Assembly (NCBI GenBank): GCA_903908605.1
Contig: CAIVSQ010000436.1
Span: 1 to 64,000, forward strand
Direction: 5' to 3'
Source: an uncultured Anaerolineae bacterium
Lineage (GTDB): Bacteria > Chloroflexota > Anaerolineae > Anaerolineales > Villigracilaceae
DNA: 64,000 nt
The translations under genes were made by a program, and so were the position numbers. Shown here piece by piece: positions 1-10,090 of this stretch; position 1 is the first letter of the stretch; every line of letters begins with the position of its first letter. The notes beneath the pieces are model-generated. The model was not told where the DNA came from, did no database searches, and saw nothing but the letters and a program-made list of their open reading frames with translations.

Positions 1-1
1 C

Positions 2-118
2 AGTCTAAAAATCTTTCGTATTTTGAGTGAACGGTATCGCAATCGACGTCAACGTTTTGGTTTACGTTTCAATCTGATTGCCGCTATTTACAATCTTGAA
101 CTCGCTATCAAGAATTAA
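2..118 (+). mobile_element. 3' end of an IS5/IS4-type DDE transposase, truncated by the window edge
   Basis: Frame-2 translation SLKIFRILSERYRNRRQRFGLRFNLIAAIYNLELAIKN* matches the usual C-terminus of IS5-family transposases; followed by an IS-end-like sequence (gactttcgcaagaggtct). Confidence 0.75.
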
Positions 119-161
119 CCGACTTTCGCAAGAGGTCTAATGATTATTTATATATTTTTTA

Positions 162-386
162 ATGGAGGAAAAAATGATACCGCAAACAATGGATGAGCTC
201 TTTGGGAGTGCATTTGGTCTAATCAGAGGCGCGCTTAATTCGGTCACATACACGGTTGGCTACGTTTTCGAAGCAATCATCCGGCTCAGCCCCCTGCCCG
301 ACGAAGTCGATTTCCTCCTGTTCTGCATGTTATTAATCTGGTTTGTTTCCTTCTTAATCAGGATGATGCGCGGAAAATCAATGTGA
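162..386 (+). CDS. small single-TM protein, overlapping the following ABC ATPase start by 4 nt
   Basis: 74-aa ORF with a hydrophobic segment (DFLLFCMLLIWFVSFLIRMM); its TGA overlaps the GTG start of the next ORF. Start may be 174. Confidence 0.5.
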   Translation: MEEKMIPQTMDELFGSAFGLIRGALNSVTYTVGYVFEAIIRLSPLPDEVDFLLFCMLLIWFVSFLIRMMRGKSM

Positions 387-1141
387 GCGATAAAATCATT
401 ATTGAAGACCTCTATGTTCAATACGAGGATGGCACCGAAACACTGCGAGGGATCAATCTCAACATCCCCGAGAACGCCATCACCGTCCTTTTTGGCCCAG
501 CCGGGGGTGGCAAATCCACGCTCTTACGCTGCATTAACCGTCTTAACGACCTTTCGGATGTCAAAACCACCAGTGGTAGAATCCTGCTGGGTGGTGAAAA
601 CATCCTCGACTCCAAAACAGATGTCATCGGCCTGCGCCGCAAGGTGGGCATGGTCTTCGCCCGACCGGTGGTACTGCCAATGTCCATCCGCAAAAACATC
701 ACCTATGGCCTGGAAGTGATGGGCGAAAAACGCCCTTCAAAACTAAACGAGGCCGTCGAACGCACATTAAAACAGGCCGCCCTCTGGGAAGAAGTCCGCA
801 ACCGCCTGGATGACCCGGCCATTGCCCTCTCTGGCGGTCAGCAGCAGCGCCTGTGCGTGGCGCGCTCGCTGGCACTCGAACCCGAAATCATCTTGTTGGA
901 TGAACCCACCTCAGGCCTGGACCCCATCTCCACTGCCAAGGTGGAAGCCTCGCTGCAAGAACTAAAGCAAAGCTACACCATTATTCTCGTGCCACATTCT
1001 GTTCAACAGGCTGCCCGCACGGCCGATCACGCTGCCTTCTTTCTGCAGGGCGAGCTGGTGGAATACGCGGAAGGCAAATCCATTTTCACATCCCCTTCGG
1101 ACAAACGTACCGAAGACTATATCACCGGCAGGTTTGGCTAA
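383..1141 (+). CDS. pstB: phosphate-type ABC transporter ATP-binding protein (PstB-like)
   Basis: Walker A GPAGGGKST, signature LSGGQQQRL, Walker B IILLDEPTSGLDP, H-loop VPHS; followed by phoU. Confidence 0.8.
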   Translation: MSDKIIIEDLYVQYEDGTETLRGINLNIPENAITVLFGPAGGGKSTLLRCINRLNDLSDVKTTSGRILLGGENILDSKTDVIGLRRKVGMVFARPVVLPMSIRKNITYGLEVMGEKRPSKLNEAVERTLKQAALWEEVRNRLDDPAIALSGGQQQRLCVARSLALEPEIILLDEPTSGLDPISTAKVEASLQELKQSYTIILVPHSVQQAARTADHAAFFLQGELVEYAEGKSIFTSPSDKRTEDYITGRFG

Positions 1142-1180
1142 TTCCATTTACCGATATTCGCAAGTCAGGAGAGGTGTGCC

Positions 1181-1834
1181 ATGTTAAGAAAAACCTTTGA
1201 AACCGAAATCCAACAGCTTAAGGATGAAGTCCTCCTGCTGGGCAGCATGGTCGAGCAAAACGTGCTCGATTCTGTTGAGGCCCTGCGCAAGCGGGACATC
1301 GAAGCCGCGCATAGAGTGATTGCGCTCGATAAGCAAATCAACGATAAGCGCTTTGCTCTTGAAAACCAGGTCATGATCATCATCGCCACCCAGCAGCCCA
1401 TGGCGCATGACCTGCGCTTGCTGGCTTCCTTCTTCGAGGTCATCAGCGAACTCGAGCGCATGGGCGATTACGCCAAGGGCATCGGCACCATCAATGTCCG
1501 CATGGGCGACCAACCCCTGCTTAAACCCCTGGTGGATATTCCCCGCATGGCCGATAAAGGCGCCAGCATGCTGCACCGCGCCCTGGCTGCTTTTGTAAAT
1601 GAAGATGTGGTCGCAGCCCGCAGCATCCCGGCCGAAGATGACGAAGTAGATAATCTCTACATCCAGATCTACCGTGAACTGATGACCTACATCATGGCCG
1701 ACCCTGCCAACATTGAGCGTGCCAACTGGTTGCTGTGGGTTGCCCACAACCTGGAACGCTTCGCCGATCGTGTCACCAACATCTGCGAACGCACCGTCTT
1801 CATCGTCACCGGCGAACTAAACGAGATCTCCTGA
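1181..1834 (+). CDS. phoU: phosphate signalling regulator PhoU
   Basis: 217 aa; TFETEIQQLKDEVLLLGSMVEQ... and ERFADRVTNICERTVFIVTGEL are typical PhoU repeats. Confidence 0.9.
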   Translation: MLRKTFETEIQQLKDEVLLLGSMVEQNVLDSVEALRKRDIEAAHRVIALDKQINDKRFALENQVMIIIATQQPMAHDLRLLASFFEVISELERMGDYAKGIGTINVRMGDQPLLKPLVDIPRMADKGASMLHRALAAFVNEDVVAARSIPAEDDEVDNLYIQIYRELMTYIMADPANIERANWLLWVAHNLERFADRVTNICERTVFIVTGELNEIS

Positions 1835-2048
1835 TCACCGGTTGCCCACCCGCACGCTCTGGTTGGCTTTTTTGCTCACAACACAAAGTCAATTGACGAA
1901 CGGCTGCCCGGCAAGTACAATCACGCCTGGTTGGGTTACCCTGGAATAGACCTGAAAATGACTCTCGCACACCATCATCCGCACCTGGCCCAGCCCCTGC
2001 CCGACCGGCTCGCAGGTTAGTTTTGCTTATCGCAAGCGAACAAACAGC

Positions 2049-2077
2049 ACACCCCGGTCCAAAAACCGGGGTGTTTC
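2049..2077 (+). terminator. Rho-independent-like hairpin between phoU and hisG
   Basis: acaccccggt-ccaaaa-accggggtgt, perfect 10-bp stem followed by tttcatt. Confidence 0.6.
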
Positions 2078-2141
2078 ATTAGTTATCCACAACGACGCGG
2101 GTATGATTTTTCGGCTGCCCGGTTACACAAAGGAGTATTTC

Positions 2142-3146
2142 ATGCAAAGAACCGACCTACGCCTGTCCATTCCCTCCAAGGGCCGCCTGGCAGAAGAAAC
2201 CATCGAATTCCTCAAAGCCTGCGGAATTGATATCTATAAACCCAACCCGCGCCAATACGAAGCCACCATTCCCTCCATACCCGGTCTAACCGTCCTCTTC
2301 CAGCGCCCCACCGATATCGTCATCTCCATCCGCAACGGCAGCGTGGATTTTGGCATCACCGGGCTGGATGTGCTGGAGGAACACCGCGGCGATAATGGCG
2401 ACATCATGATCCTGCACGAAGCCCTCGGCTACGGCAAATGCTCACTCGCCCTGGCCGTCCCCGAAGGGTGGAGCAGCGTGGAAAGCGTCGCTGACCTGCC
2501 TGGCATGGTGACCCAGCTTGGCCGGCCGCTGCGCGTGGCAACCAAGTTCCCCAACCTGACCGAACGCTTTATGAAAGAACAAAACATCCCGATCACCATC
2601 GTCAGCGCCGAAGGCACCCTGGAAATTGCCCCCGCCATCGGCTACGCCGATATGATCTCAGACCTGGTCTCCAGCGGTCAAACCCTGCGCGATAACCGCC
2701 TGCGGCCGCTCGCCGATGGGGTCGTCCAGCGTTCCCAGACCGTGCTGGCAGCCAACAGCGCTGTTCTGCGCAACAACCCCCAGGCGCTGGCTGTTGCCCG
2801 CCAACTGCTGGAATTCATCGAAGCCTACCTGCGCGCCCAAAACAATGTGGCCATCTTTGCCAATATGCGCGGAGAAAGCCCGCAAGCCATTGCCAGCCGC
2901 ATCTTCGCCCAAACCACCATCAGCGGGCTAAATGGCCCCACCATCAGCCATATCGTCCACCGCGATGGCGACCCCAATTGGTACGCACTCCACATCATCG
3001 TCCACCGCAGTGAGCTATCCGCCGCCATCAATGAGCTGCGCGCAGTCGGCGGCAGCGGCGTGGTGGTCGCCCCGGTGACCTACATCTTCGAAGAAGAACC
3101 GCCCCGCTACACCGCCATGCTGGCAGCCCTCGGCAAAACCAAGTAA
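2142..3146 (+). CDS. hisG: ATP phosphoribosyltransferase, long form
   Basis: LRLSIPSKGRLAEETIEFLKACGI, DFGITGLDVLEE, C-terminal ACT-like region; start set at the internal Met with an upstream RBS (aaaggagta). Confidence 0.92.
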   Translation: MQRTDLRLSIPSKGRLAEETIEFLKACGIDIYKPNPRQYEATIPSIPGLTVLFQRPTDIVISIRNGSVDFGITGLDVLEEHRGDNGDIMILHEALGYGKCSLALAVPEGWSSVESVADLPGMVTQLGRPLRVATKFPNLTERFMKEQNIPITIVSAEGTLEIAPAIGYADMISDLVSSGQTLRDNRLRPLADGVVQRSQTVLAANSAVLRNNPQALAVARQLLEFIEAYLRAQNNVAIFANMRGESPQAIASRIFAQTTISGLNGPTISHIVHRDGDPNWYALHIIVHRSELSAAINELRAVGGSGVVVAPVTYIFEEEPPRYTAMLAALGKTK

Positions 3147-3180
3147 CTTTGCGCAGACTGGCCTATGCCAGCCAAAAGAA

Positions 3181-3215
3181 CAGGGGCGGCCCGCATGTGG
3201 GCCGCCCCTGTTGGT
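3181..3215 (+). terminator. terminator hairpin downstream of hisG (convergent with the ABC operon)
   Basis: caggggcggccc-gcatgt-gggccgcccctg perfect inverted repeat followed by ttggtt. Confidence 0.7.
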
Positions 3216-3237
3216 TAATATGGGTGCAACGTTACTG

Positions 3238-4974
3238 TTACTTGAGCTTCCAGTTTTGTGCGCCCCAGGTCATGCTGCCCCAGGTGCTCGGCACGTAACC
3301 TTCGAGGCTATTGGCAAAACCATAGTTATCCTGGAACAGGTACAGGTAAATCTGCGGCAATTCAGCATTAACCTGCGCGCCAATTTCACAATAGGCCGCT
3401 TTTCGGGCAGCCTGGTCAAAATTGGAGCCCGCCACCTTAATTTGCTCATCCACCTTGGTGTTGACCCAACGGAAATAGTTGGCGCCTGTTGGGTTAGCCT
3501 CACTGGGGATATTGGCAGAGCTGTAGGCATCGGCCGTATACGACTGTGGGTCAATGCCAAAACCGCGGTCAAAGATCAGCATATCATAATCACCAATGGC
3601 GCGCGGCGATTTATCCTGGTAGGTGCCAAAGATAATCGAGAAATCATAATTTTGAATGCGTGCTTCAACACCGACCGCCTTCAAATTTTCGACAATGAAT
3701 TCTTCGGTCTGCTGCAGCGGGTCAAAATTGGTGTACCCCTGCAGTTCCAGCGAAAGGCGGGTGCCATCCTTGGCATACATGGCGCCCTTGGCCTCGCGGA
3801 TACCGTCCCCGCCAACCACCCAGCCAGCATCATCCAGCAGTTTTTTGGCCTTCTCAGGATCATACGGGAAGGGTCGGGCCAGGTCACATTTTGACCAGCC
3901 ATATTCAAACGGGTTGGTGGAAGGAGCAGCACTGCCCTTAAGCACATCCTTCAGCAGACTGTCATAGTTGATTGCGGAGGCAATCGCCTGGCGCACACGC
4001 AGATCGCCCAAAATCGGGTGTGGTGCGCTGGCGCCCGGATCCCCATCAAAAGGAGCCGAGAGGTTAAAATCAATTGCCATATTCCAGATACCCGGGATCA
4101 GCTTCTGCTCGGCCTTGCCCTCCAACAGCTTGTTGTAATCCTTCTGGTTCTCACCCGGCCAGAGATGCACCTGGGCCTCGCCCTGCATCATCAGCGCGGT
4201 CTGGGCGGCGGCTTCGGGCACAATGCGGAACACCAGCTTGTCGAGATAGGGCTTGCCAGGCTCATAGTAGTTGGGGTTGCGCTCCATGGTAATGCTCTGA
4301 CCCGACTGCCAGTCAGTCACCACAAACGGCCCGGCTCCCACCGGTTTGCGCGCCCAGGCCCAGTTCGCCATATCTTCAGGGGCACCGGTCGCGTGCCTGG
4401 GCAGCAGCCCATAAGAAAATTGGCTGAGGTAAGAGGGGTAAGGGCTGGTATAGGTCAGCACAGCCGTCTGCTCATCGGGTGTCGCCACCCCAGAGACCAG
4501 GTCAAAACCACCCGTGCCCGAGAGTGCCCCCGAATTAGAGTTGGACAGCACTTCCCATGTGAACTTGATGTCATCCGAAGTAATCGGCTTGCCATCCGAC
4601 CACTTGAGACCAGCCTTAAGTTTCCAGGTCACAGTCAGGTAGTCAGCCGAAAGCCCGCCGTTGGCCTGGGTGGGCACCTCAACAGCCAGCACCGGCACAA
4701 ACTCACCATTTTCATCAATGGTCACCAGCCCGGTCATCGAGGTGGCTTCAGCCACCTGGCGCACGATCGCGGCATCGGTTGAGAAGTAATTCAGTGTTGT
4801 CGGTTCTTCAGGAATCACCAGGCCAACCGTGCCCCCCGGGGCAGCCGGCGCAACAGCTGCACCCTGGCCGGGCGTGGCTTCAACAGCGGCTGGCTGGGTG
4901 GCTGCGGTTCCTCCACCGCAGGCGCTCAGCAGCAGCCCAAACAAGACAATCCAGGCAATCAACTTATTTTTCAT
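3238..4974 (-). CDS. peptide/oligopeptide-type ABC transporter substrate-binding lipoprotein (SBP family 5)
   Basis: MKNKLIAWIVLFGLLLSACGGG lipobox; WKLKAGLKWSDGKPITSDDIKFTWE; ITMERNPNYYEPGKPYLDKLVFRIV. Confidence 0.93.
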   Translation of the reverse strand: MKNKLIAWIVLFGLLLSACGGGTAATQPAAVEATPGQGAAVAPAAPGGTVGLVIPEEPTTLNYFSTDAAIVRQVAEATSMTGLVTIDENGEFVPVLAVEVPTQANGGLSADYLTVTWKLKAGLKWSDGKPITSDDIKFTWEVLSNSNSGALSGTGGFDLVSGVATPDEQTAVLTYTSPYPSYLSQFSYGLLPRHATGAPEDMANWAWARKPVGAGPFVVTDWQSGQSITMERNPNYYEPGKPYLDKLVFRIVPEAAAQTALMMQGEAQVHLWPGENQKDYNKLLEGKAEQKLIPGIWNMAIDFNLSAPFDGDPGASAPHPILGDLRVRQAIASAINYDSLLKDVLKGSAAPSTNPFEYGWSKCDLARPFPYDPEKAKKLLDDAGWVVGGDGIREAKGAMYAKDGTRLSLELQGYTNFDPLQQTEEFIVENLKAVGVEARIQNYDFSIIFGTYQDKSPRAIGDYDMLIFDRGFGIDPQSYTADAYSSANIPSEANPTGANYFRWVNTKVDEQIKVAGSNFDQAARKAAYCEIGAQVNAELPQIYLYLFQDNYGFANSLEGYVPSTWGSMTWGAQNWKLK

Positions 4975-5016
4975 TCTCTCTCCTTTGAACAAAATGCAAA
5001 GCACCGGCAGATCGGC

Positions 5017-5931
5017 TCAACCACCGGTGTGGATGACGTATGGATCGAAGGCGTCACGCAGACCATCCCCAATATAGTTGATAGCCATGACAGTAATGAA
5101 GATCATCAAGCCGGGATAAAAAGCCAACCACGGCGCGCTGAAAACCTTGGTCTGGGCAGTCGCAAGGATGCTGCCCCAGGTGGGGGTCGGTGGTTGAACG
5201 CCGAACCCCAGGTAGCTCAGGCCCGACTCAGTGATAATCGCCAGCGCCATCTGCAGGGTCGCGCTGACCAGGATCGGGCCAATACAATTGGGCAGTATGT
5301 GCAGCAGGATGATGCGCGTGTGCCCACCCCCCAGGGCGCGGGTGGCATTGATAAATTCGCGTTCACGTAGCACCAGGAAGAGACTGCGCACCAGGCGCGC
5401 TGGCCACATCCACGACATCGCCGCGATGATCAAGATCACCACCAGGACGCTGTTCTTTAGCCAGGGTATGGGCTGCTCACGCAGAAAAGCCCCTAGGATG
5501 ATCAGCACAAAAATGGTTGGGAAGGTCAGGAATGCATCCGTAACGCGCATCAGCAGCGTATCCAGCCAGCCACCAAAATAACCCGAGAGCGCCCCCACCA
5601 ACACACCCAACCCAATCGAAAGCACGGTCGAGAGCAAGCCCACCGCCAACGAAACACGCCCGCCATACAGGATGCGCGTAAAAATATCCCGGCCAAGCTC
5701 ATCACTGCCGAACCAGTGCTGCGCGCTCGGCCGTTCATAACTATTGGCAGGGTCCTGTTCGGTGGGGCTGTAGGGGCTCAAGTAAGCAAAAACGGAAAAC
5801 AGGATCAATATCACCAACACCAGAATGGCAGCCCCCGCCAGGCGATGCTTGAAAAAACGATGCAAAACCATCCGGGCCAGGCTGGGCTGGGCAGTGGCTG
5901 CCTGGGCAAGATTGGGCACGGCCTCAGTCAT
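5017..5931 (-). CDS. ABC transporter permease, DppC/OppC family
   Basis: HWFGSDELGRDIFTRILYGGRVSL; ALGGGHTRIILLHILPNCIGPILV. Confidence 0.93.
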   Translation of the reverse strand: MTEAVPNLAQAATAQPSLARMVLHRFFKHRLAGAAILVLVILILFSVFAYLSPYSPTEQDPANSYERPSAQHWFGSDELGRDIFTRILYGGRVSLAVGLLSTVLSIGLGVLVGALSGYFGGWLDTLLMRVTDAFLTFPTIFVLIILGAFLREQPIPWLKNSVLVVILIIAAMSWMWPARLVRSLFLVLREREFINATRALGGGHTRIILLHILPNCIGPILVSATLQMALAIITESGLSYLGFGVQPPTPTWGSILATAQTKVFSAPWLAFYPGLMIFITVMAINYIGDGLRDAFDPYVIHTGG

Positions 5932-6898
5932 ATTTCACCTTCGGGTCAAGCAGTCCATAAGCCAGGTCAGCGAGAATATTGCAGCCGATGATCATCACAG
6001 CTGTGATCATGACAACCCCCAGCAGCACGGGGTAATCACGCCCACGGGCAGCATCCCAAAACAGGCGGCCCATACCCGGCCAGGAAAAAATCGTTTCCAC
6101 AAACAGCGAACCGGCAAACAGGCTCGGCAGGTCCAACGCGATCATGGTGATAAGCGGGATGAAGGCGTTGCGCAGGGCATGCTTGTAATACACACCATTA
6201 TCGGCCACCCCCTTGGCACGCGCGGTGCGCACATAATCCTCGTGCAGCACATCCAGCATACTCGAGCGCAAGAAGCGCGAATACCAGGCCACCCACGAAG
6301 CGCTCAGTGCAGTCACCGGCAGCACCAAATGCCAGGCTGCGTCCCAAAAATCACCTTCCTTGCCGACCGTATTCAACCCCCCGCTTGGGAAGAGCGGCCC
6401 ACCGGTAAAGGGATTCTGTATGTTGATATAAAAAATGACGATCAGCCCCAGGCCAAGCCAGTACACCGGCAGGGATTGGCCAATAAAGGTCAGGGTCGTC
6501 ATGGTATGGTCAAACACAGAATAAGGCTTGCGAGCTGAGAAAGTGCCGAGTGGCACGGCCAGCACCAGGGTCACTGCAAAAGCCAACCCCACCAGCATAA
6601 GCGTATTGGGAATCCGCTCTGAGATCATCACAAAAACCGGCCGGTGAAACTTGATCGAATCACCGAAATCTCCACGCAGGAGGCCGCTTAGCCATTTCCA
6701 ATACTGCACCGGCAGCGGCAAGTCCAGGCCGAGCTTATGTTCAAGCGCGGCGATCTGTACCTGGCTGACATTCGGGTTGCGACGTGCGGCGGTCAGCGGC
6801 CCACCTGGGGCCGCGCGAACCAGGAAAAAAAGCATCAGGCTGATGATAAACGTGATCGGGATAGCCTGGAGAATGCGGCGCACGGCGTATGTGGTCAT
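5924..6898 (-). CDS. ABC transporter permease, DppB/OppB family
   Basis: MTTYAVRRILQAIPITFIISLMLFFLVRAAPGGP; DYVRTARAKGVADNGVYYKHALRNAFIPLIT. Confidence 0.93.
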   Translation of the reverse strand: MTTYAVRRILQAIPITFIISLMLFFLVRAAPGGPLTAARRNPNVSQVQIAALEHKLGLDLPLPVQYWKWLSGLLRGDFGDSIKFHRPVFVMISERIPNTLMLVGLAFAVTLVLAVPLGTFSARKPYSVFDHTMTTLTFIGQSLPVYWLGLGLIVIFYINIQNPFTGGPLFPSGGLNTVGKEGDFWDAAWHLVLPVTALSASWVAWYSRFLRSSMLDVLHEDYVRTARAKGVADNGVYYKHALRNAFIPLITMIALDLPSLFAGSLFVETIFSWPGMGRLFWDAARGRDYPVLLGVVMITAVMIIGCNILADLAYGLLDPKVKYD

Positions 6899-6901
6899 TT
6901 T

Positions 6902-8488
6902 TTAACCTTCGTGGACGATTTTCCCATTGACGACCGTCAGCACAGGCCTGGCAGTACGGATATCTTCTGGCGCCAGGGCAAAAAGATCATGCGAGAAAAG
7001 CACCAGGTCGGCCAGGTAGCCAGGCGCCAGTCGTCCTTTTTGATCCTCCTGGAATTCCGCATAGGCAGCATCACGCGTGTAACCGATCAGCATTTCTTCG
7101 AGAGTCAGGCGCTGGTCCGGGTCACCGGGAGCCCACTTTTTGCGGTTCATGGCCACAAATATATTAATGAGCGGGTCAAACGGGGCCACGGTCCAATCGG
7201 AACCAAGCGCCAGGTGGGCACCGGCATTCTTGATGGATCGCCAGGCAAAAGAAAGCGGCCAGCGCTGCGGCCCCACCCGCGCGGGCCAGACATCACCATC
7301 CCCCAATTCCATCGGCGCATGGCTGGTCTGCATCGAAGCAATCACGCCAAGCTGTGCAAAGCGCGGCATATCATCCGGGTGGATGACTTCAATGTGCTCA
7401 ACCCGGTGACGGCTGTCGCGCTGGCCGTTGATTTTCTGCACCGCTTCATAACCATCCAACACACGCCGGACAGCGCCATCCCCACAGCAATGGACAAACA
7501 TTTGCAAGCCAGCCCGGTCACAGGCAGCCGCCAGCTCCGTAAAACGCTCCAGCGAGTGAATCCCATCCGGGCGCGGATCGGCGTCATCGGCATACGGTTC
7601 AATTGTCAGGGCGGTATAAGATTCCCACACGCCATCCATAAAAAACTTCACCGCACCACCGCGCGCATACTCGCCCTGCCTAGCGGCCATCTCAACAGCT
7701 TCCTGCAAATCTGCCAGCGTAGTCTCGGGCCGGATCCAATAGGGGGTATAAACACGCAGGTTCATTTCGCCCGCATCTTCGAGCGCAGCGTAAAAGCTCA
7801 GTTCTTTCATATCCCCATTCATATTATGTACACTTGTAACGCCGCTGGCATTAATGCGGCTGATCGCCAGTTTAAGCAGCTCACGCTTGCGCGCCTCGTC
7901 CGGGCGCGGAATCAGTTCGCTGACCAGGTCCATGGCCTCCTCGCGCAGTTCGCCAGTTGGCAAACCCTGCTCATCGCGCACAAGGTGACCATTTTCAAAA
8001 CCATCCGCCGGGTGCATCAACCCGGCCAATTCCAACGCACAGGTATTGGCCCAGGCCGTGTGCCCGTCATACGCGCCCACATACACCGGACGATCCGCCA
8101 TAATCCCATCCAGCTGCTGCCGGTCAAACACGATGTTGTACTTAATACCCCGCCCCACCACCCAGGCTTCAGCCGGGTTTGCCGCGGCGAAATCGGCTAG
8201 CACACCTCTCAAATCCACAAAGCTGGTCACTTCTTGCAGTTGGGCACTCCCCAGCCAGACCGAACCCCACAACAGGTGAAAATGCGAATCAATAAAACCA
8301 GCGGTAAGCGTGCCACCCTGGCCATCAATAATACGCGTGCCCGCTCCACGCCAGGCCTCAACGCCAGAACGATCGCCCACATACACAATCCGCTTGTCGC
8401 TCAGGGCCAGGGCTTCAGCCTGCGGGTTGTGTGGGTCGCTGGTAAAAATCTTGGCATTCAGGATAATAAGATCGGCTGGCACGGGCAT
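6902..8488 (-). CDS. amidohydrolase family protein (YtcJ-like)
   Basis: GGTLTAGFIDSHFHLLWG; HRVEHIEVIHPDDMPRFAQLGVIASMQTSHA; ALGSDWTVAPFDPL. Confidence 0.92.
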   Translation of the reverse strand: MPVPADLIILNAKIFTSDPHNPQAEALALSDKRIVYVGDRSGVEAWRGAGTRIIDGQGGTLTAGFIDSHFHLLWGSVWLGSAQLQEVTSFVDLRGVLADFAAANPAEAWVVGRGIKYNIVFDRQQLDGIMADRPVYVGAYDGHTAWANTCALELAGLMHPADGFENGHLVRDEQGLPTGELREEAMDLVSELIPRPDEARKRELLKLAISRINASGVTSVHNMNGDMKELSFYAALEDAGEMNLRVYTPYWIRPETTLADLQEAVEMAARQGEYARGGAVKFFMDGVWESYTALTIEPYADDADPRPDGIHSLERFTELAAACDRAGLQMFVHCCGDGAVRRVLDGYEAVQKINGQRDSRHRVEHIEVIHPDDMPRFAQLGVIASMQTSHAPMELGDGDVWPARVGPQRWPLSFAWRSIKNAGAHLALGSDWTVAPFDPLINIFVAMNRKKWAPGDPDQRLTLEEMLIGYTRDAAYAEFQEDQKGRLAPGYLADLVLFSHDLFALAPEDIRTARPVLTVVNGKIVHEG

Positions 8489-8623
8489 GGCGTCCTCCTG
8501 GGTAAATAATGGGTGAGCGCATACCGCCCCCACCCTGGAAAATAATGTCAACCTCCCGGCAGGAAGGTTCTGCCACTGCCGGTTTTTCTGCCCCATTTAT
8601 AGCATAAAAGCCACCAGGATGAT

Positions 8624-10039
8624 CTACGAATCAAAGCCCAGCCCGAGCGAATCCAGCAGCCTCAGCCACAGGTCTCGCCGGCCCTCGTTGCGATCCGCCC
8701 GGTCCAGCGAACGGCGGGTGAGATTAACCACCCCCGAACGCAGCGGCTCCGGTGGAAAAGGCACCGGCTTTTCACGCACCATGCCCAGCCGGGTTCGCTC
8801 GGTGGCACGCCCATCCAGCAAATCAAGCATCACCTGCGCCCCAAAGCGCGAGGCCCCAACCCCCAGCCCCGTGTAGCCCAGCGCATATGCGCTCAGCCCG
8901 CCATGGGCCGTACCCCAAAAGACATTGAAGCGCGAACAGGTATCGATGGCTCCACCCCAGCGATGGGTGAAGCGCAGCCCTTCCAGCTGGGGAAAGGTCT
9001 GGAAAAAGTGATCTACCAATCGTTCAAACGAAGCCGGGTGTTGTTCGTAGCGCGGACCAAAACCATTGTTCCAATAATACACAGCGTCATAACCGCCCCA
9101 TAGAATCCGCCCATCTGCGCTAGTGCGGTAATAATGAAACTGGTTGCCAACATCCGAGACACCCTGGCGGGCCTGCCAGCCAATCTCAGCACGCTGGGCG
9201 GCCGAAAGCGGCTCAGTCATCAATACATAATCATAGACCGGCACAATATAATACGATAGGCGTTTAAGCAGCGGTGGGAAGGCGTTGGTGGCGAGCGCCA
9301 CCCGCGCCGAGCGCACAGTGGCATGGGCAGTACGCACATGGATAAAGTTGCCATCGCGCATCAATCCAAGCGCGGGTGTATTTTCGTAGATGCGAATACC
9401 CTGTTCAAGGCAGGCCTTACGCAAACCCCAGGCCAGGCGAGCCGGGTTAACCGTGGCTACATCGGGGTTAAACAAGCCGCCCAGGTAGGTGGGCGAATTA
9501 ACCACAGACCGCAATTCTTCACGTTCCAGCCAGGTATATTTTTCACCATACGGCGCTGCCTCGGCCGGCACGGCACGCAGGCCATCCAGCTGATACGGTT
9601 CAGTGGCAACCAGTAGTTCGCCCGAACGTTGGTAATCACAATCAAACCCAAGGTCTTTAACACTGGCCTCAAGCCCATCCAGGTTTTCCTTCCCGAGCCG
9701 GACCAGGCTGGCCAGTTCGGCCGGCCAACGGGCCAGTCCATTTTCCAGGCCATGAGTCAAGGAAGCATCCACAAACCCACCATTCCGCCCGCTGGCGCCC
9801 GAAGCCGCCTCACCTGCCTCGAGAATGATGATCTCACGTGACGGGTCAGCCTGGCGAGCCAGCAGAGCAGTCCATAACCCGGTGAAACCAGCCCCAATAA
9901 TCAACAGATCGGTACGGGCGTCTGCCCTCAAGCCAGGCAAAGGCTCGGGGCGGGCAGGATCATCCAGCCAAAAGGGCTGTGGCCTGGCGTCAGCCAGGGA
10001 TTTAAGCATATCGGGGCGGGGCTGATTGGCAAATGGCAT
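8624..10039 (-). CDS. FAD-dependent oxidoreductase (DAO/PuuB-like)
   Basis: TDLLIIGAGFTGLWTALLARQADPSREIIILEAGEAASGASGRNGGF dinucleotide-binding motif; C-terminal HGGLSAYALGYTGLGVGASRFGAQVMLDLLDG. Confidence 0.93.
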   Translation of the reverse strand: MPFANQPRPDMLKSLADARPQPFWLDDPARPEPLPGLRADARTDLLIIGAGFTGLWTALLARQADPSREIIILEAGEAASGASGRNGGFVDASLTHGLENGLARWPAELASLVRLGKENLDGLEASVKDLGFDCDYQRSGELLVATEPYQLDGLRAVPAEAAPYGEKYTWLEREELRSVVNSPTYLGGLFNPDVATVNPARLAWGLRKACLEQGIRIYENTPALGLMRDGNFIHVRTAHATVRSARVALATNAFPPLLKRLSYYIVPVYDYVLMTEPLSAAQRAEIGWQARQGVSDVGNQFHYYRTSADGRILWGGYDAVYYWNNGFGPRYEQHPASFERLVDHFFQTFPQLEGLRFTHRWGGAIDTCSRFNVFWGTAHGGLSAYALGYTGLGVGASRFGAQVMLDLLDGRATERTRLGMVREKPVPFPPEPLRSGVVNLTRRSLDRADRNEGRRDLWLRLLDSLGLGFDS

Positions 10040-10090
10040 CTGGCAACCTGTGCATAAAAATGGAGTGGGGATGAAAGCTATTTCTGTATT

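Noticed and set aside
5825-6538. 237-aa plus-strand ORF
   Set aside because: Antisense to the two ABC permease genes; no coding features of its own.
6737-8200. 487-aa plus-strand ORF
   Set aside because: Antisense to the well-supported amidohydrolase; GC-rich shadow ORF with no recognisable protein features.
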